A DNA stretch of 64,000 nt from Bacillus sp. UNC41MFS5 (GCF_000686805.1 NZ_KK366018.1:99759-163758); one strand, 5' to 3'. Numbered from the stretch's first letter, positions 36,536 to 45,328 are shown. The notes: a model not told the origin generated them from the letters alone. Made by a program: numbers and translations.

Positions 36536-36803
36536 TGAAGAAGAATCAATGATGAGAAGAGTAGAGTAAGCCCTTGTTCCACAGAGAGTCGACAGTTGCT
36601 GAAAGTCGATGTCAGGACGTATTCGAAGATCATCTCGGAGATGTGTAGCTGAAACGATGGAGTAAGCTAGACCGGAATGTCCGCCGTTACAATGGAACTC
36701 GTACCAGGATGGTACGTTGATCGAGAGCTGCAGTGTTGGTTGCTGCGGAAGTAGGGTGGTATCGCGAGTTCACTCGTCCCTATACAATGGGGACGAGTTT
36801 TTT
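36536..36803 (+). promoter_or_regulatory. T-box leader RNA controlling ilvA (probably isoleucine-specific)
   Basis: The T-box sequence AGGGTGGTATCGCGAG (36753-36768), which pairs with the tRNA acceptor end, is followed by a terminator stem ACTCGTCCC / GGGGACGAGT with T run (36772-36803). Stem I lies around 36580-36660 and includes GAAG-ATC-ATCTCGGAG. ATC at 36629-36631 is the best specifier candidate, meaning tRNA-Ile, which suits the gene downstream. Uncharged tRNA would stabilise the antiterminator and allow ilvA transcription. The T-box is certain; the specifier codon was placed by pattern only. Confidence 0.9.
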
Positions 36804-36874
36804 GTGTTTAAAAATAGTAGTTGAACTTATTAATTTTACTTTATGGATGCAAAAAATTAGGAGGGAAAAGGAAG

Positions 36875-38140
36875 ATGAGTCAACAAGTTGATAAGAAAGT
36901 GTTTAATGTAGAGGATATTATTATTGCCAGCCATAACATTAAGGATGAAATTGCACCAACTCCCCTGCAATACAATCACTTGTTATCAGAACGATATGGA
37001 TGCCATGTCTACTTAAAACGTGAGGATTTACAAAGCGTTCGTTCCTTTAAAATCCGCGGGGCATATAATCGGATTAAAAAACTCAATCAGGATGAGTTAA
37101 AGAATGGAATTATCTGTGCAAGTGCAGGTAACCATGCACAGGGGGTTGCTTATTCTTGTCATCTCTTAAATATTCATGGGAAAATCTTTATGCCAAGCAC
37201 CACACCAAAGCAAAAGGTGAACCAAGTGAAATTTTGGGGCAAGGAAGATGTTGAGATTGTTTTAGTTGGAGATACCTTTGACGACGCCTATGAAAAAGCA
37301 ATGGAATGTAGTCAAGAAGAAAATCGGACCTTTATCCATCCTTTTGATGATCCTGACGTGATTGCCGGACAAGGGACGGTGGCCGTTGAATTACTCAATG
37401 ATTGCCCGGAGAAAATTGATTACCTTTTTGGTGCAATTGGCGGTGGAGGGCTAATGTCAGGTGTCGGTACGTACTTAAGACACTATTCTCCACAAACTCT
37501 ATTAATTGGGGTGGAGCCACAAGGAGCCCCAGGCATGAAGGAATCCTTTTTAAAAGGGGAAGTGACCTCATTAAAGGAAATTGATCCATTCGTGGACGGG
37601 GCAGCGGTAAAGACAGTAGGTACCTTAACCTATAATATTTGTAAGGAAATTATTGACGATATCCTTGTCGTTCCTGAAGGCAAGGTCTGTACAACACTAT
37701 TATCCTTATACAATGAAAATGCCATCGTTGTGGAACCGACTGGAGCACTTTCAGTGGCAGCCTTAGATATGTATGCTGAAGAAATTAAAGGCAAGACGGT
37801 GGTCTGCATCGTCAGTGGCGGAAACAATGATATTGGCCGGATGCAGGAAATTAAAGAGCGTTCAAAAATCTATGAAGGATTGCAGCATTATTTTATTGTC
37901 AATTTCCCACAACGTCCAGGTGCATTACGTGAGTTTTTACTTGATGTTCTTGGTCCAAACGACGATATTAGCCATTTTGAATATACGAAAAAGAATAATC
38001 GCGAAACGGGCCCAGCATTAGTGGGAATTGAGTTGAAGGATAAAGGAGATTATTCGCCATTGATTGAACGCATCAAAGCAAAAGGATTTTTATATCGTGA
38101 AGTAAATAAGGATAGTACTCTGTTTCAAATGTTGGTATAG
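36875..38140 (+). CDS. ilvA: Threonine ammonia-lyase (threonine dehydratase), biosynthetic
   Basis: The protein has 421 residues from the ATG at 36875 (AGGAGGG 9 nt upstream); the longer frame has no ribosome site. The PLP lysine is in SVRSFKIRGAYNRI (about 60). The cofactor phosphate loop reads GGGGLMSGVG. A C-terminal ACT-like regulatory part (YFIVNFPQRPGALREFLLDV) is present in a single copy, as in the short Firmicute IlvA. It turns threonine into 2-oxobutanoate, the first committed step of isoleucine synthesis. The upstream T-box links its expression to isoleucine supply. Confidence 0.95.
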   Translation: MSQQVDKKVFNVEDIIIASHNIKDEIAPTPLQYNHLLSERYGCHVYLKREDLQSVRSFKIRGAYNRIKKLNQDELKNGIICASAGNHAQGVAYSCHLLNIHGKIFMPSTTPKQKVNQVKFWGKEDVEIVLVGDTFDDAYEKAMECSQEENRTFIHPFDDPDVIAGQGTVAVELLNDCPEKIDYLFGAIGGGGLMSGVGTYLRHYSPQTLLIGVEPQGAPGMKESFLKGEVTSLKEIDPFVDGAAVKTVGTLTYNICKEIIDDILVVPEGKVCTTLLSLYNENAIVVEPTGALSVAALDMYAEEIKGKTVVCIVSGGNNDIGRMQEIKERSKIYEGLQHYFIVNFPQRPGALREFLLDVLGPNDDISHFEYTKKNNRETGPALVGIELKDKGDYSPLIERIKAKGFLYREVNKDSTLFQMLV

Positions 38141-38156
38141 TTCCTATCATTTGTAA

Positions 38157-38188
38157 AGGTCGAACGTGAGGGTTCGACCTCTTTTTGT
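38157..38188 (+). terminator. Rho-independent terminator of ilvA
   Basis: Stem GGTCGAAC / GTTCGACC with a short loop, then TCTTTTTG, 18 bp after the stop. Confidence 0.9.
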
Positions 38189-38400
38189 CGTTTAAATGGG
38201 ACTAAAATCAACTTCTTACACGATTTTGCTTAATAGACTCTTAACAAATGATGCAATTAAGGTATAATATTATTTGTCAATGATAGAAACATCAATAAAT
38301 TATGAACTCCTAATTATTATTTTGAACTTTGCTATGGATACAGCATAGTCCATTATACTAATTTTGTGTAGATTCAGAAGTAGAAAGAGAGTGTTCAGAA

Positions 38401-39120
38401 ATGGGACGTAAGTGGAATAATATCAAAGAAAAGAAAGCTTCAAAAGATGCAAATACAAGCCGTATTTACGCTAAATTTGGAGTTGAAATTTATGTAGCAG
38501 CAAGACGAGGCGAACCTAATCCTGAATCCAATCAGGCTTTAAAATTCGTACTCGAGCGCGCAAAAACATATAATGTACCAAGACACATTATTGACCGTGC
38601 AATTGAAAAAGCAAAAGGCGGATCAGAGGAAAGCTATTCCGAACTTCGTTATGAAGGATTCGGACCAAATGGATCAATGGTAATCGTTGATGCTCTAACA
38701 AATAACGTAAACCGTACCGCATCAGATGTACGTGCTGCATTTGGTAAAAACGGCGGGAACATGGGCGTAAGCGGCTCTGTGGCCTATATGTTTGATGCAA
38801 CAGCGGTTATCGGTGTTGAAGGCAAAAACGAGGAAGATGTTCTTGAATTATTAATGGAAGCTGATGTTGACGTCCGTGACATTATTGAAGAAGAGGATTC
38901 TGTGATTGTTTACGCTGATCCAGAACAGTTCCATGCTGTTCAAGAAGCATTTAAAAATGCAGGGGTTTCAGAATTTACCGTGGCGGAATTAACCATGCTT
39001 CCACAAAATGATGTGACACTTCCTGAAGACGCACAAGCAAAATTCGAGAAAATGATTGATGTATTAGAAGAACTAGAAGACGTTCAACAAGTGTATCACA
39101 ATGTTGACTTAGGTGAATAA
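38401..39120 (+). CDS. yeeI: YebC/PmpR-family protein (YeeI type)
   Basis: This protein has 239 residues. Family motifs include [20 protein letters not shown] at the start, [29 protein letters not shown] [18 protein letters not shown] and [18 protein letters not shown]. YebC-family proteins were annotated as transcription regulators; recent work links them to ribosomes stalled at proline runs. The length and start match the YeeI group of Bacillus. The last 46 bp of the gene plus 21 bp beyond it are repeated at 40398-40464, which suggests the gene end served as an integration site. Confidence 0.93.
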   Translation: MGRKWNNIKEKKASKDANTSRIYAKFGVEIYVAARRGEPNPESNQALKFVLERAKTYNVPRHIIDRAIEKAKGGSEESYSELRYEGFGPNGSMVIVDALTNNVNRTASDVRAAFGKNGGNMGVSGSVAYMFDATAVIGVEGKNEEDVLELLMEADVDVRDIIEEEDSVIVYADPEQFHAVQEAFKNAGVSEFTVAELTMLPQNDVTLPEDAQAKFEKMIDVLEELEDVQQVYHNVDLGE

Positions 39121-39141
39121 ACATTAAAACAGACCTGTAAA
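39075..39141 (+). repeat. Direct repeat A (probable att site) at the yeeI 3' end
   Basis: 67 bp covering the last 46 bp of yeeI and 21 bp after it. It recurs at 40398-40464 with 65 of 67 bases equal (differences at 39082 and 39129). The distance between copies is 1323 bp. Confidence 0.9.
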
Positions 39142-39265
39142 GGGTTTTTTGAACAACTAGAATTTATGAATGGTGATATACTTACAAAAAAAGCTGTAAA
39201 ATGTTGTGATAAACTTTAAACTCACTTTTGTATGAAAAATTCATAACAAGGGTGGGTTTTTTTGT

Positions 39266-39484
39266 ATGGATTTAGATGATATTTATAAAGAATTTCTATA
39301 CGATTTGGATATAAAAAATTATAGCCCTCGAACCATAAAAGGATATAAAAATAACAACAAAGCATTTAAAACGTTTTCAAAGTCATTAGGAATTAATCTG
39401 GATAGCGAAATTTACTTCAGCGTGTATTTCTATTATTTAGGATTAAATCAAGGTATAACAACTCTGATTGAGTCTGGAAGGTAA
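39266..39484 (+). pseudogene. Truncated tyrosine recombinase, N-terminal core-binding domain only
   Basis: A frame of 72 residues starts MDLDDIYKEFLYDLDIKNYS, then PRTIKGYKNNNKAFKTFSK. The NYSPRTIKGYKNN..F..F pattern is the SAM-like N-terminal domain of XerC/D and phage integrases. The family needs about 300 residues and the R-H-R-Y catalytic residues; none is present. The gene stops at 39484 right before a hairpin. It looks like a remnant; a free-standing small protein cannot be excluded. AAGGGTGGG lies upstream. Confidence 0.65.
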
Positions 39485-39485
39485 T

Positions 39486-39510
39486 TCAAAAAGAAGCCTT
39501 AAAAGGCTTC
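39486..39510 (-). terminator. Terminator of the 39518-39823 gene
   Basis: Stem GAAGCCTT / AAGGCTTC. On the minus strand it is followed by TTTTTGAATT. It is also positioned to end the integrase fragment. Confidence 0.8.
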
Positions 39511-39517
39511 CCGGAAA

Positions 39518-39823
39518 TTAATCTAAATCAATTTTCTTAACCTTTAAGAAGTTTTTTATTCCTAATTCAGCAGAACTTAATTTTCTATCGATATAACTAT
39601 GAGGATCATAGGTTTCAATATGTCCTTCTAACTGTTGTTCAATCATGTCACTGAGCATTCCTGACACTCTGCATAAATGGTCAATAACACCAAGTAATTG
39701 AAGCTCAGTTACACCAACAGTTGTCGTTGTATTAGTATGTGTTACTTGATAGAAGATCTGATTAATCCTATAATCTAATTCCTTCATGTCTTCAATTGTA
39801 AATTTATCTTTTAAATTTGCCAT
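39518..39823 (-). CDS. Hypothetical protein inside the putative element
   Basis: This protein has 101 residues. TAGGAGG lies well placed before the ATG, and a terminator follows. The sequence is helical (FTIEDMKELDYRINQIFYQV, LLGVIDHLCRVSGMLSDMIE) with a polythreonine turn NTTTTVGVTE and no membrane helix. I do not recognise the family. It lies between the two 67-bp direct repeats, so it is a cargo or control gene of that element if the element is real. Confidence 0.6.
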   Translation of the reverse strand: MANLKDKFTIEDMKELDYRINQIFYQVTHTNTTTTVGVTELQLLGVIDHLCRVSGMLSDMIEQQLEGHIETYDPHSYIDRKLSSAELGIKNFLKVKKIDLD

Positions 39824-40005
39824 TTAACTAACCTCCTAAGAAAGTGGATTTACATTTAATCTTATTCGATAGAGGAAGTATAAAGAATACCATGACATGT
39901 TTCTTAACATGGAATTAACAACAACTCAACAATATTAAGGAGTGATGACTTCCTATAAAACAAGAACTTCATTAAATGAATATGAGGAAGAGAGGTGGAT
40001 CAAAA

Positions 40006-40092
40006 ATGGGAATTGAGGAAAAAGACAAAGAATTTATGCAAGCCATTGGTATTTTCAATAATTTTTATTGGATACATACACCAGATAAATAA
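40006..40092 (+). CDS. 28-residue ORF with ribosome site and terminator
   Basis: ATG 40006 follows GAGGTGG at 7 nt and opens MGIEEKDKEFMQAIGIFNNF followed by YWIHTPDK and a stop. A hairpin (40095-40118) comes right after the stop. The compact arrangement of ribosome site, ORF and hairpin suggests a real small gene, but the length makes chance possible. There is no signal peptide. The rest of the 39824-40685 interval, apart from the repeat and terminator listed, is AT-rich and shows no further gene. Confidence 0.4.
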   Translation: MGIEEKDKEFMQAIGIFNNFYWIHTPDK

Positions 40093-40094
40093 AA

Positions 40095-40118
40095 CCCTTC
40101 TCAATCGAGAGGGGCTTT
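40095..40118 (+). terminator. Hairpin after the 28-residue ORF
   Basis: Stem CCCTTCTC / GAGAGGGG with one G-U pair and an AATC loop, then CTTTAATATT; a moderate terminator. Confidence 0.55.
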
Positions 40119-40397
40119 AATATTAATATCTATATCTAAACACATTGAAGGTTTGGGAAGTGTAACATATGTCGGGGAATTAGACATTGAAAAATTGATA
40201 AAGAGGTATTGAAAAGTAAATACATTACTGGTGAAAAATAATATGACAAAAAAAACAAATGAAGAATATATATATTAGGATATACATAATTTTAGCTATT
40301 GTAAAAACCCATATTGTAAACTATTATAAATGTAAATAATTTCATACTAAAAGTAAGTTAAAAATTATCTGTATATCAACATTCCTTACCCTGACTA

Positions 40398-40464
40398 AGA
40401 AGACATTCAACAAGTGTATCACAATGTTGACTTAGGTGAATAAACATTAAAGCAGACCTGTAAA
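40398..40464 (+). repeat. Direct repeat B (probable att site)
   Basis: Second 67-bp copy of the yeeI end including its stop codon, differing at 40405 and 40452 from copy A. The terminator that follows at 40499 may be the original yeeI terminator, moved away by the insertion. Confidence 0.9.
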
Positions 40465-40498
40465 TTATCAAGATCTAAAGATCAAATACAATATGAAG

Positions 40499-40540
40499 AT
40501 GTCACATATTCGTTCTATAAAATATGTGACATTTTTTTTT
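40499..40540 (+). terminator. Strong rho-independent terminator
   Basis: A 12-bp stem ATGTCACATATT / AATATGTGACAT with a 9-nt loop and nine T. It has no intact gene directly upstream now; yeeI is the likely former client. Confidence 0.9.
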
Positions 40541-40685
40541 GTTTTTTTATTTAATTGTCTTAAGAATAATGACGATTGTCCAGACCACTCTTGTCCTATG
40601 ACAATATAATAAAATGTACTTATCAGATAATTGAGAATAAAACTGGTAAAGATACATCCTTCAATAAAAAACCTTCAAAGATAGG

Positions 40686-41912
40686 ATGACAAAGCTTATG
40701 CGAACTATTGTATTTATTGAAACGAATAAATCCGGTTCTAGCAGAGAAGCCATAAAAGCGGCTGAGCGGCTAGGCTATTTTACGGTGTTATTCACCAATA
40801 GACAAAAGTACATTCAGCAAAGAACAGAATTTCCCGAAGTCCATCAAATGATTTTAGTGGAATTATCCAATGATGTTGTAATAAAAAATAACCTCAATGA
40901 TCTACAAAAACAAGGTAAACAAATAAAAGGCATTTTTAGTTTTGTACATTCTTATGTTCACCTAGCAGCAGTATTAGCAGAAGAATATTGTACAAGTGTG
41001 GTCTCTACTGATGCCATTTTAAAAATGGAAAATAAAGTGTTAACTCGTGAACTTCTTAAAGGACACCCGAATTCTCCCTATTATGCCCTTTATACACCAG
41101 ATTACCCCTTAGACTATTTTATCAATCAAGCAAAGGACTATTTACCTCTAATTCTAAAGTCTCCCGCATCTGCTGGCTCAAAAGATGTTATTCTAGCAAA
41201 TAACGAGAACCAGCTGAAGGTGGCCATAAAAGAATTACGAAAAAAAAATGAACAGATTTTACTGGAAGAGTATCTAACAGGACCCCAATATTTAATTGAA
41301 GTTTTAGTCCACAATGGAAAAGTTCATATCGTCGCGATCATCGAACAACAGATTACTTTTTTAAAACGATTTATCGTAACCGGTTATTGTTTACTACCTA
41401 ATATCAATCAAAGAATGTACGAGAGTATTCATGAAACTGTAAATTCCATATTAAGGGCCTTTGAAATGAAAAATGGTGCCTGTCACCTCGAAATGCGCTT
41501 AGTTGATGGTATATGGAAATTAATTGAAATTAATCCAAGAATCTCAGGTGGAGCGATGAATCGAATCATTGAAGTAGGATATGGAATTAATCTTGTAGAG
41601 GAAACCATTCAATTAATGCTAGGAAAAGAGCCTCGCCTTACTAAAAAACACCGTAAGTATGTATACGCTCATTATTTAACAGTTGAATCTAGAGGAAAAT
41701 TAATTAAGGTAACGGGGAAAGACCTCGCCTCTCAATTTCCCGGTGTAGAAGAGGTGTTTATCAAACCCAGACAAGGACAAATTGTACGTCCGCCTTTATC
41801 AATGGGAGATCGTTGCGGATACATTTTGACATCTTCAAATATAAAATTCGAAGCAAAAAGAATGGCCATACGAGCAGCAAGCATGGTGCATTTCTACCTA
41901 GACCCAATATAA
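40686..41912 (+). CDS. ATP-grasp ligase of the carboxylate-amine/amino-acid ligase type
   Basis: This protein has 408 residues from ATG 40686, or 404 from ATG 40698, which is better placed relative to AGGATGA and begins MRTIVFIETNKSGSSREAI. The middle part is an ATP-grasp fold: YLPLILKSPASAGSKDVIL (nucleotide lysine and glycine loop), EQILLEEYLTGPQYLIEVLV, then CHLEMRLVDGIWKLIEINPRISGG, with the E and N metal ligands. This is the biotin-carboxylase-like subgroup with L-amino-acid ligases such as BacD. It would activate a carboxylate as acyl phosphate and join it to an amine. A second ATP-grasp gene follows after 76 bp. Confidence 0.8.
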   Translation: MTKLMRTIVFIETNKSGSSREAIKAAERLGYFTVLFTNRQKYIQQRTEFPEVHQMILVELSNDVVIKNNLNDLQKQGKQIKGIFSFVHSYVHLAAVLAEEYCTSVVSTDAILKMENKVLTRELLKGHPNSPYYALYTPDYPLDYFINQAKDYLPLILKSPASAGSKDVILANNENQLKVAIKELRKKNEQILLEEYLTGPQYLIEVLVHNGKVHIVAIIEQQITFLKRFIVTGYCLLPNINQRMYESIHETVNSILRAFEMKNGACHLEMRLVDGIWKLIEINPRISGGAMNRIIEVGYGINLVEETIQLMLGKEPRLTKKHRKYVYAHYLTVESRGKLIKVTGKDLASQFPGVEEVFIKPRQGQIVRPPLSMGDRCGYILTSSNIKFEAKRMAIRAASMVHFYLDPI

Positions 41913-41988
41913 AATTTCCGAGTGGCAAATTAATGATGAACAAAAATTCTTAGCTTAAGAAGAATTGGAGAGGTGGTAAGTAAGTGAA

Positions 41989-43014
41989 ATGACGCTAATT
42001 GGCATGCTTCATCATCGGAGAGATCCTATTAATGTAAAGAAAGCATATGCTTATGCTGCTGTAGCAAAAGCAGAAGGGGTAAACTTTTTTTACTTTACCC
42101 CAGGAAAGGTGAATATTAAACAGCAAAAAATATTAGGAAAAGTCTATGAAAATGGTAAATGGATTGAAAAGGAATTTCCTTTCCCAGATGTCATTTATAA
42201 TGCAAGTTATCTAGCAAGTGAAAAAACTAAAGATATTTTTGATTATTTATATGATAGGATTCCGTTTACAAGTCATTCAATCGGGGACAAATTAACGGTA
42301 TATAACAGAATTAAAAAGGCCAATAAATTTAAACAATACCTTATTCCTTTTTACGAATTAACTGACGTTCAGATTTTTTTTGACATGATTAAACGATATC
42401 AAAAAGTGATTATCAAACCTTTATCTGGGCATCAAGGGGGAGGGGTTGTTTTTATTGAAAAATATGGTTCAAATTACAAAATAATTGATGCAGGATTAGA
42501 ATCATCGATTAATGAAAAACAATTGTTAGACTGGTTATCCACAAAAATAAAAGAACAAGATTACGTCATTCAACAGTTTATTACAAGTCAAACAAAATCT
42601 GGTCATGTTTTTGATTTCCGGTTGCATGTACAAAAAAATGGAGAAGGAAAATGGGTTATTACTTCTATATATCCAAGGATCGGGCGTTTAGGTACCATAA
42701 CATCTAATATGGGGAGTGGTGGTTATAGTACTTATCTGGATATTTTTTTAAAAACAGAGTTTGGTGACTCTTGGTATGATATTAAAAGGTATCTTGAACA
42801 GTTTGCGCTAAGTTTTTCAAATCATTTCGATTCTTTATATGACAATGAATTAGATGAATTAGGAATTGACGTCGGAATTGATGGAGACCAAAAATTATGG
42901 CTTTTTGAAGTAAACTGGAGACCAGGTCCGCCTAATATATATAGTCTTGAATTAGATGTAGCCAAAAATACGATTTTGTATGCAAAATATCTAGCTGATA
43001 CGAATAAACATTAA
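41989..43014 (+). CDS. YheC/YheD-like ATP-grasp protein
   Basis: This protein has 341 residues starting MTLIGMLHHRRDPINVKKAY. The region PFYELTDVQIFFDMIKRYQK with VIIKPLSGHQGGGV, DFRLHVQKNGEGKWVITSIY, RIGRLGTITSNMGSGG and LGIDVGIDGDQKLWLFEVNW, ending in RPGPP, are hallmarks of the YheC/YheD family, known as endospore coat-associated proteins. The ATP-grasp catalytic residues (K, E, N) are kept. Members are thought to ligate carboxylates and amines; the substrate is unknown. GGAGAGGTGG lies upstream. With the previous ATP-grasp gene it likely forms an operon. Confidence 0.85.
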   Translation: MTLIGMLHHRRDPINVKKAYAYAAVAKAEGVNFFYFTPGKVNIKQQKILGKVYENGKWIEKEFPFPDVIYNASYLASEKTKDIFDYLYDRIPFTSHSIGDKLTVYNRIKKANKFKQYLIPFYELTDVQIFFDMIKRYQKVIIKPLSGHQGGGVVFIEKYGSNYKIIDAGLESSINEKQLLDWLSTKIKEQDYVIQQFITSQTKSGHVFDFRLHVQKNGEGKWVITSIYPRIGRLGTITSNMGSGGYSTYLDIFLKTEFGDSWYDIKRYLEQFALSFSNHFDSLYDNELDELGIDVGIDGDQKLWLFEVNWRPGPPNIYSLELDVAKNTILYAKYLADTNKH

Positions 43015-43018
43015 ACTA

Positions 43019-43100
43019 AAAAAGCAGCTTGCCGCAAATGAACTGCACCTTCAATTGTGAACAATTGGGATGAGGTTCATTTAGGTAAGCTGCCTTTTTT
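43019..43100. terminator. Branched bidirectional terminator
   Basis: An outer stem GCAGCTT / AAGCTGC, a middle AAATGAAC / GTTCATTT and an inner CAATTGT / ACAATTG form a long interrupted hairpin with A and T runs at its ends, placed between convergent genes. Confidence 0.85.
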
Positions 43101-43120
43101 TGATGAAATTTGCTATCATT

Positions 43121-44500
43121 TTACCTTCTTAAATATTCGATGACATCATCAAAGTCTGAGTCATTCCCGCCCGTTTTGAAATAAACAATGTCATTTGGGA
43201 TTAAAAATGAATCAAAAAACCTCTTCATTTCATCTGCATCTGAAAAATGATAAACATTATGTGGAATTATTCCTGCCTCTATAGCTGGCTTTTGAAAATC
43301 TTTTGCAATAAACCCTTTTGTGATGAGAATATCGACCCCCGAATCAGCGATTAAATGTCCTGCCTTTTCGTATTCTTCATCTGCATATTTTCCAAGTGCC
43401 GTCATTCTTCCCAGAACCGCAATTTTTCTTTGGGATGGCAATGCGATCTTGCTTAATGTTTCTAAGCCTGTTCTTAAAGAAGCAGGATTTGACTTCCACG
43501 TATCATCCACTAACGTGATTTGATTTCGTCCTTCCATTACTTGAAAATGGGATCTCATGTGTGGATAAGAAGATAATCTTTTTAAAGCATAGTGAATATC
43601 CACACCTAACATGGCAGCAGCCGCTACTGATGCGATTGCATTATATACACTATGCTCACCAAGTCCCGGAATATATCCTTTGTATTCACTTTGCATATAT
43701 TCCATCCAAAAAGTCATGCCGGATGAAGTATATTGATATCTCTTAATCCTAAAAATAGCATTCTTGTTTTTTCCGAAGGTGATAATCTCTCCCTTAAATT
43801 TAGATTTATTAATCGAGGAGAGATAGGGGTCGTCGGAGTTTAGGATGAGAATTCCCTCATTATTCATCCCTTGCATGATTTTTGCCTTTTCTGCTAGATA
43901 ACGATCAAATGATCGAATTTTATCCGTATGATCGACATCAATCATTGTCATAATCCCCATCGTCGGATAAAAATACTTACAAGACTCCGTCATATCCCCT
44001 TTTTTAGAAACGGCTGTTTCAAACACTGCCACATCTGTATCTTCCTCAATTCCCAATAAATAAGAAAGGTTGTAATAGTCGGCATTTTTGCTGGATATGG
44101 TTGCTTGGACATTGTGTGTATCTTCTAATATGTGTTTTAGCATTTCCTTCGTCGTAGACTTTCCACATGTACCTGTAATGGCAACCACAGGAATGTTAAA
44201 CAGGTGCCTGTAATACGAGGTGAATTTAAAGAAACTATCTTTGAGATTCTTTACCATAATGATTTGATTTGGATGTAAACTTTCCATGTGAGAAAAAGGT
44301 GTATCAGTAACGACGAATACATTTTTGTATTCCTTTATCCTATCAACAGGCACCTCTCTATTGTTAAAACGAAAATATAATGTATGACTGCTAATTTCAG
44401 ATCTGTCATCAGTGACCGTCTCAATCCGTATCCCTTTTTGCTTTTCATGAGGCTGAATGTTCATGGCAGTTAAAATGTTTTCCAATAATAATGTCTTCAA
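43121..44500 (-). CDS. MurF-like Mur ligase family protein
   Basis: This protein has 459 residues and starts at TTG 44500 after AGGAGGG. The ATP site is VVAITGTCGKSTTKEML (about 110-126). Further Mur motifs are FETAVSKKGDM (the E-x-G region, changed), DVDHTDKIRSFDRYLAEKAK, and NAIASVAAAAMLG, and in the C-terminal domain VDDTWKSNPASLRTGLETL. MurF joins D-Ala-D-Ala to the peptidoglycan tripeptide. The N-terminal domain here lacks the usual DGHxF uridine-substrate motif, so this is a paralogue with another substrate rather than the housekeeping MurF. It converges on two ATP-grasp genes, and such pairs (as in cyanophycin synthetase) make peptides without ribosomes. Confidence 0.8.
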   Translation of the reverse strand: MKTLLLENILTAMNIQPHEKQKGIRIETVTDDRSEISSHTLYFRFNNREVPVDRIKEYKNVFVVTDTPFSHMESLHPNQIIMVKNLKDSFFKFTSYYRHLFNIPVVAITGTCGKSTTKEMLKHILEDTHNVQATISSKNADYYNLSYLLGIEEDTDVAVFETAVSKKGDMTESCKYFYPTMGIMTMIDVDHTDKIRSFDRYLAEKAKIMQGMNNEGILILNSDDPYLSSINKSKFKGEIITFGKNKNAIFRIKRYQYTSSGMTFWMEYMQSEYKGYIPGLGEHSVYNAIASVAAAAMLGVDIHYALKRLSSYPHMRSHFQVMEGRNQITLVDDTWKSNPASLRTGLETLSKIALPSQRKIAVLGRMTALGKYADEEYEKAGHLIADSGVDILITKGFIAKDFQKPAIEAGIIPHNVYHFSDADEMKRFFDSFLIPNDIVYFKTGGNDSDFDDVIEYLRR

Positions 44501-44771
44501 AATGTCCCTCCTGAAGTTCCTTTTTTGAAAAAAAGCATCTGCACCTTAATACCGTCCTATAAGATAGAAGTGATTGAAAATTCAAAAGCTAATATATCAT
44601 ATGACATGTCCCCTAATGCAGGTGTGTGATAACAACTCAGGCAATTAGCGGAAATTATCATGCTAAGGGATTCATTAAAGGTTAATCTTGCCGGAAAAGC
44701 CGTTTGTTCGCTTTATTCCTTTAAAGTGTGATATTATTCATAATATTACCAACCGAGAGAGGATGAATAAG

Positions 44772-45287
44772 ATGTCTTTGGAAAGTGTAAAGGCCCATTT
44801 TAAACAATGGGATCGTGAAAATGATGTAATGGAATTTGAAACTTCAAGCGCAACAGTAGAACAAGCTGCTGAGACAATTGGAGTAGCACCAGCTCGAATT
44901 GCTAAAACTTTATCTTTTCGGGGGAGCGAAGATAACGCTATTTTGATCGTTGCGGCAGGGGATGCAAAAATCGACAATAAGAAGTTTCGGCAGCAGTTCG
45001 GTTACAAAGCACGCATGCTCTCTCCGGATGAAGTACTCGAACAAACCGGACATGCCATTGGTGGTGTGTGTCCCTTTGGATTGAATAATGAGTTGGACGT
45101 ATACTTGGATGTCTCCATGCAACGCTTCGAAACACTTTATCCAGCTTGCGGAAGTACCAACTCTGCGATTGAATTAACGAAAGAAGAGTTATTTACCTAT
45201 TCATTTGCAAAAGAATGGATTGATGTTTGCAAAGGTTGGGGAGAAGAGGAAGAGATAGCACAAAAAAGTCAACAAATTGAGGTTTAA
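44772..45287 (+). CDS. YbaK/EbsC-family aminoacyl-tRNA deacylase
   Basis: The protein has 171 residues from the ATG at 44772 (AGAGAGG upstream); a longer frame to 44688 has no ribosome site. It has family motifs VAPARIAKTLSFRG, ILIVAAGDAKIDNKKFRQQF (substrate-site lysine), ARMLSPDEVLEQTGHAIGGV-type region and CPFGL. YbaK-like enzymes hydrolyse mischarged Cys-tRNA-Pro; the EbsC/YwhH branch has less clear targets. The gene stands alone. The 44501-44771 interval shows no gene. Confidence 0.87.
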   Translation: MSLESVKAHFKQWDRENDVMEFETSSATVEQAAETIGVAPARIAKTLSFRGSEDNAILIVAAGDAKIDNKKFRQQFGYKARMLSPDEVLEQTGHAIGGVCPFGLNNELDVYLDVSMQRFETLYPACGSTNSAIELTKEELFTYSFAKEWIDVCKGWGEEEEIAQKSQQIEV

Positions 45288-45328
45288 ATTAAAGGTTCAT
45301 CCTAGTTGCCAGTTATGCGGAAGATTCG

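Larger units (their letters stand above)
39075..40464. mobile_element. Putative remnant of an integrated element in the yeeI 3' end
   Basis: The region is bounded by 67-bp direct repeats of the yeeI end. It contains an N-terminal fragment of a tyrosine recombinase on the plus strand close to the left repeat, a minus-strand gene of unknown family and a 28-residue ORF, all AT-rich. Integration into a gene 3' end that restores the gene, with an integrase next to one att site, is the usual pattern of genomic islands and satellite elements. With the integrase truncated, the element would be immobile alone. The reading as an element is inference. Confidence 0.6.

Noticed and set aside
39075..40464. 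A complete prophage or insertion sequence at the yeeI end
   Set aside because: No transposase, phage structural gene or full integrase is present; only a remnant is supported.
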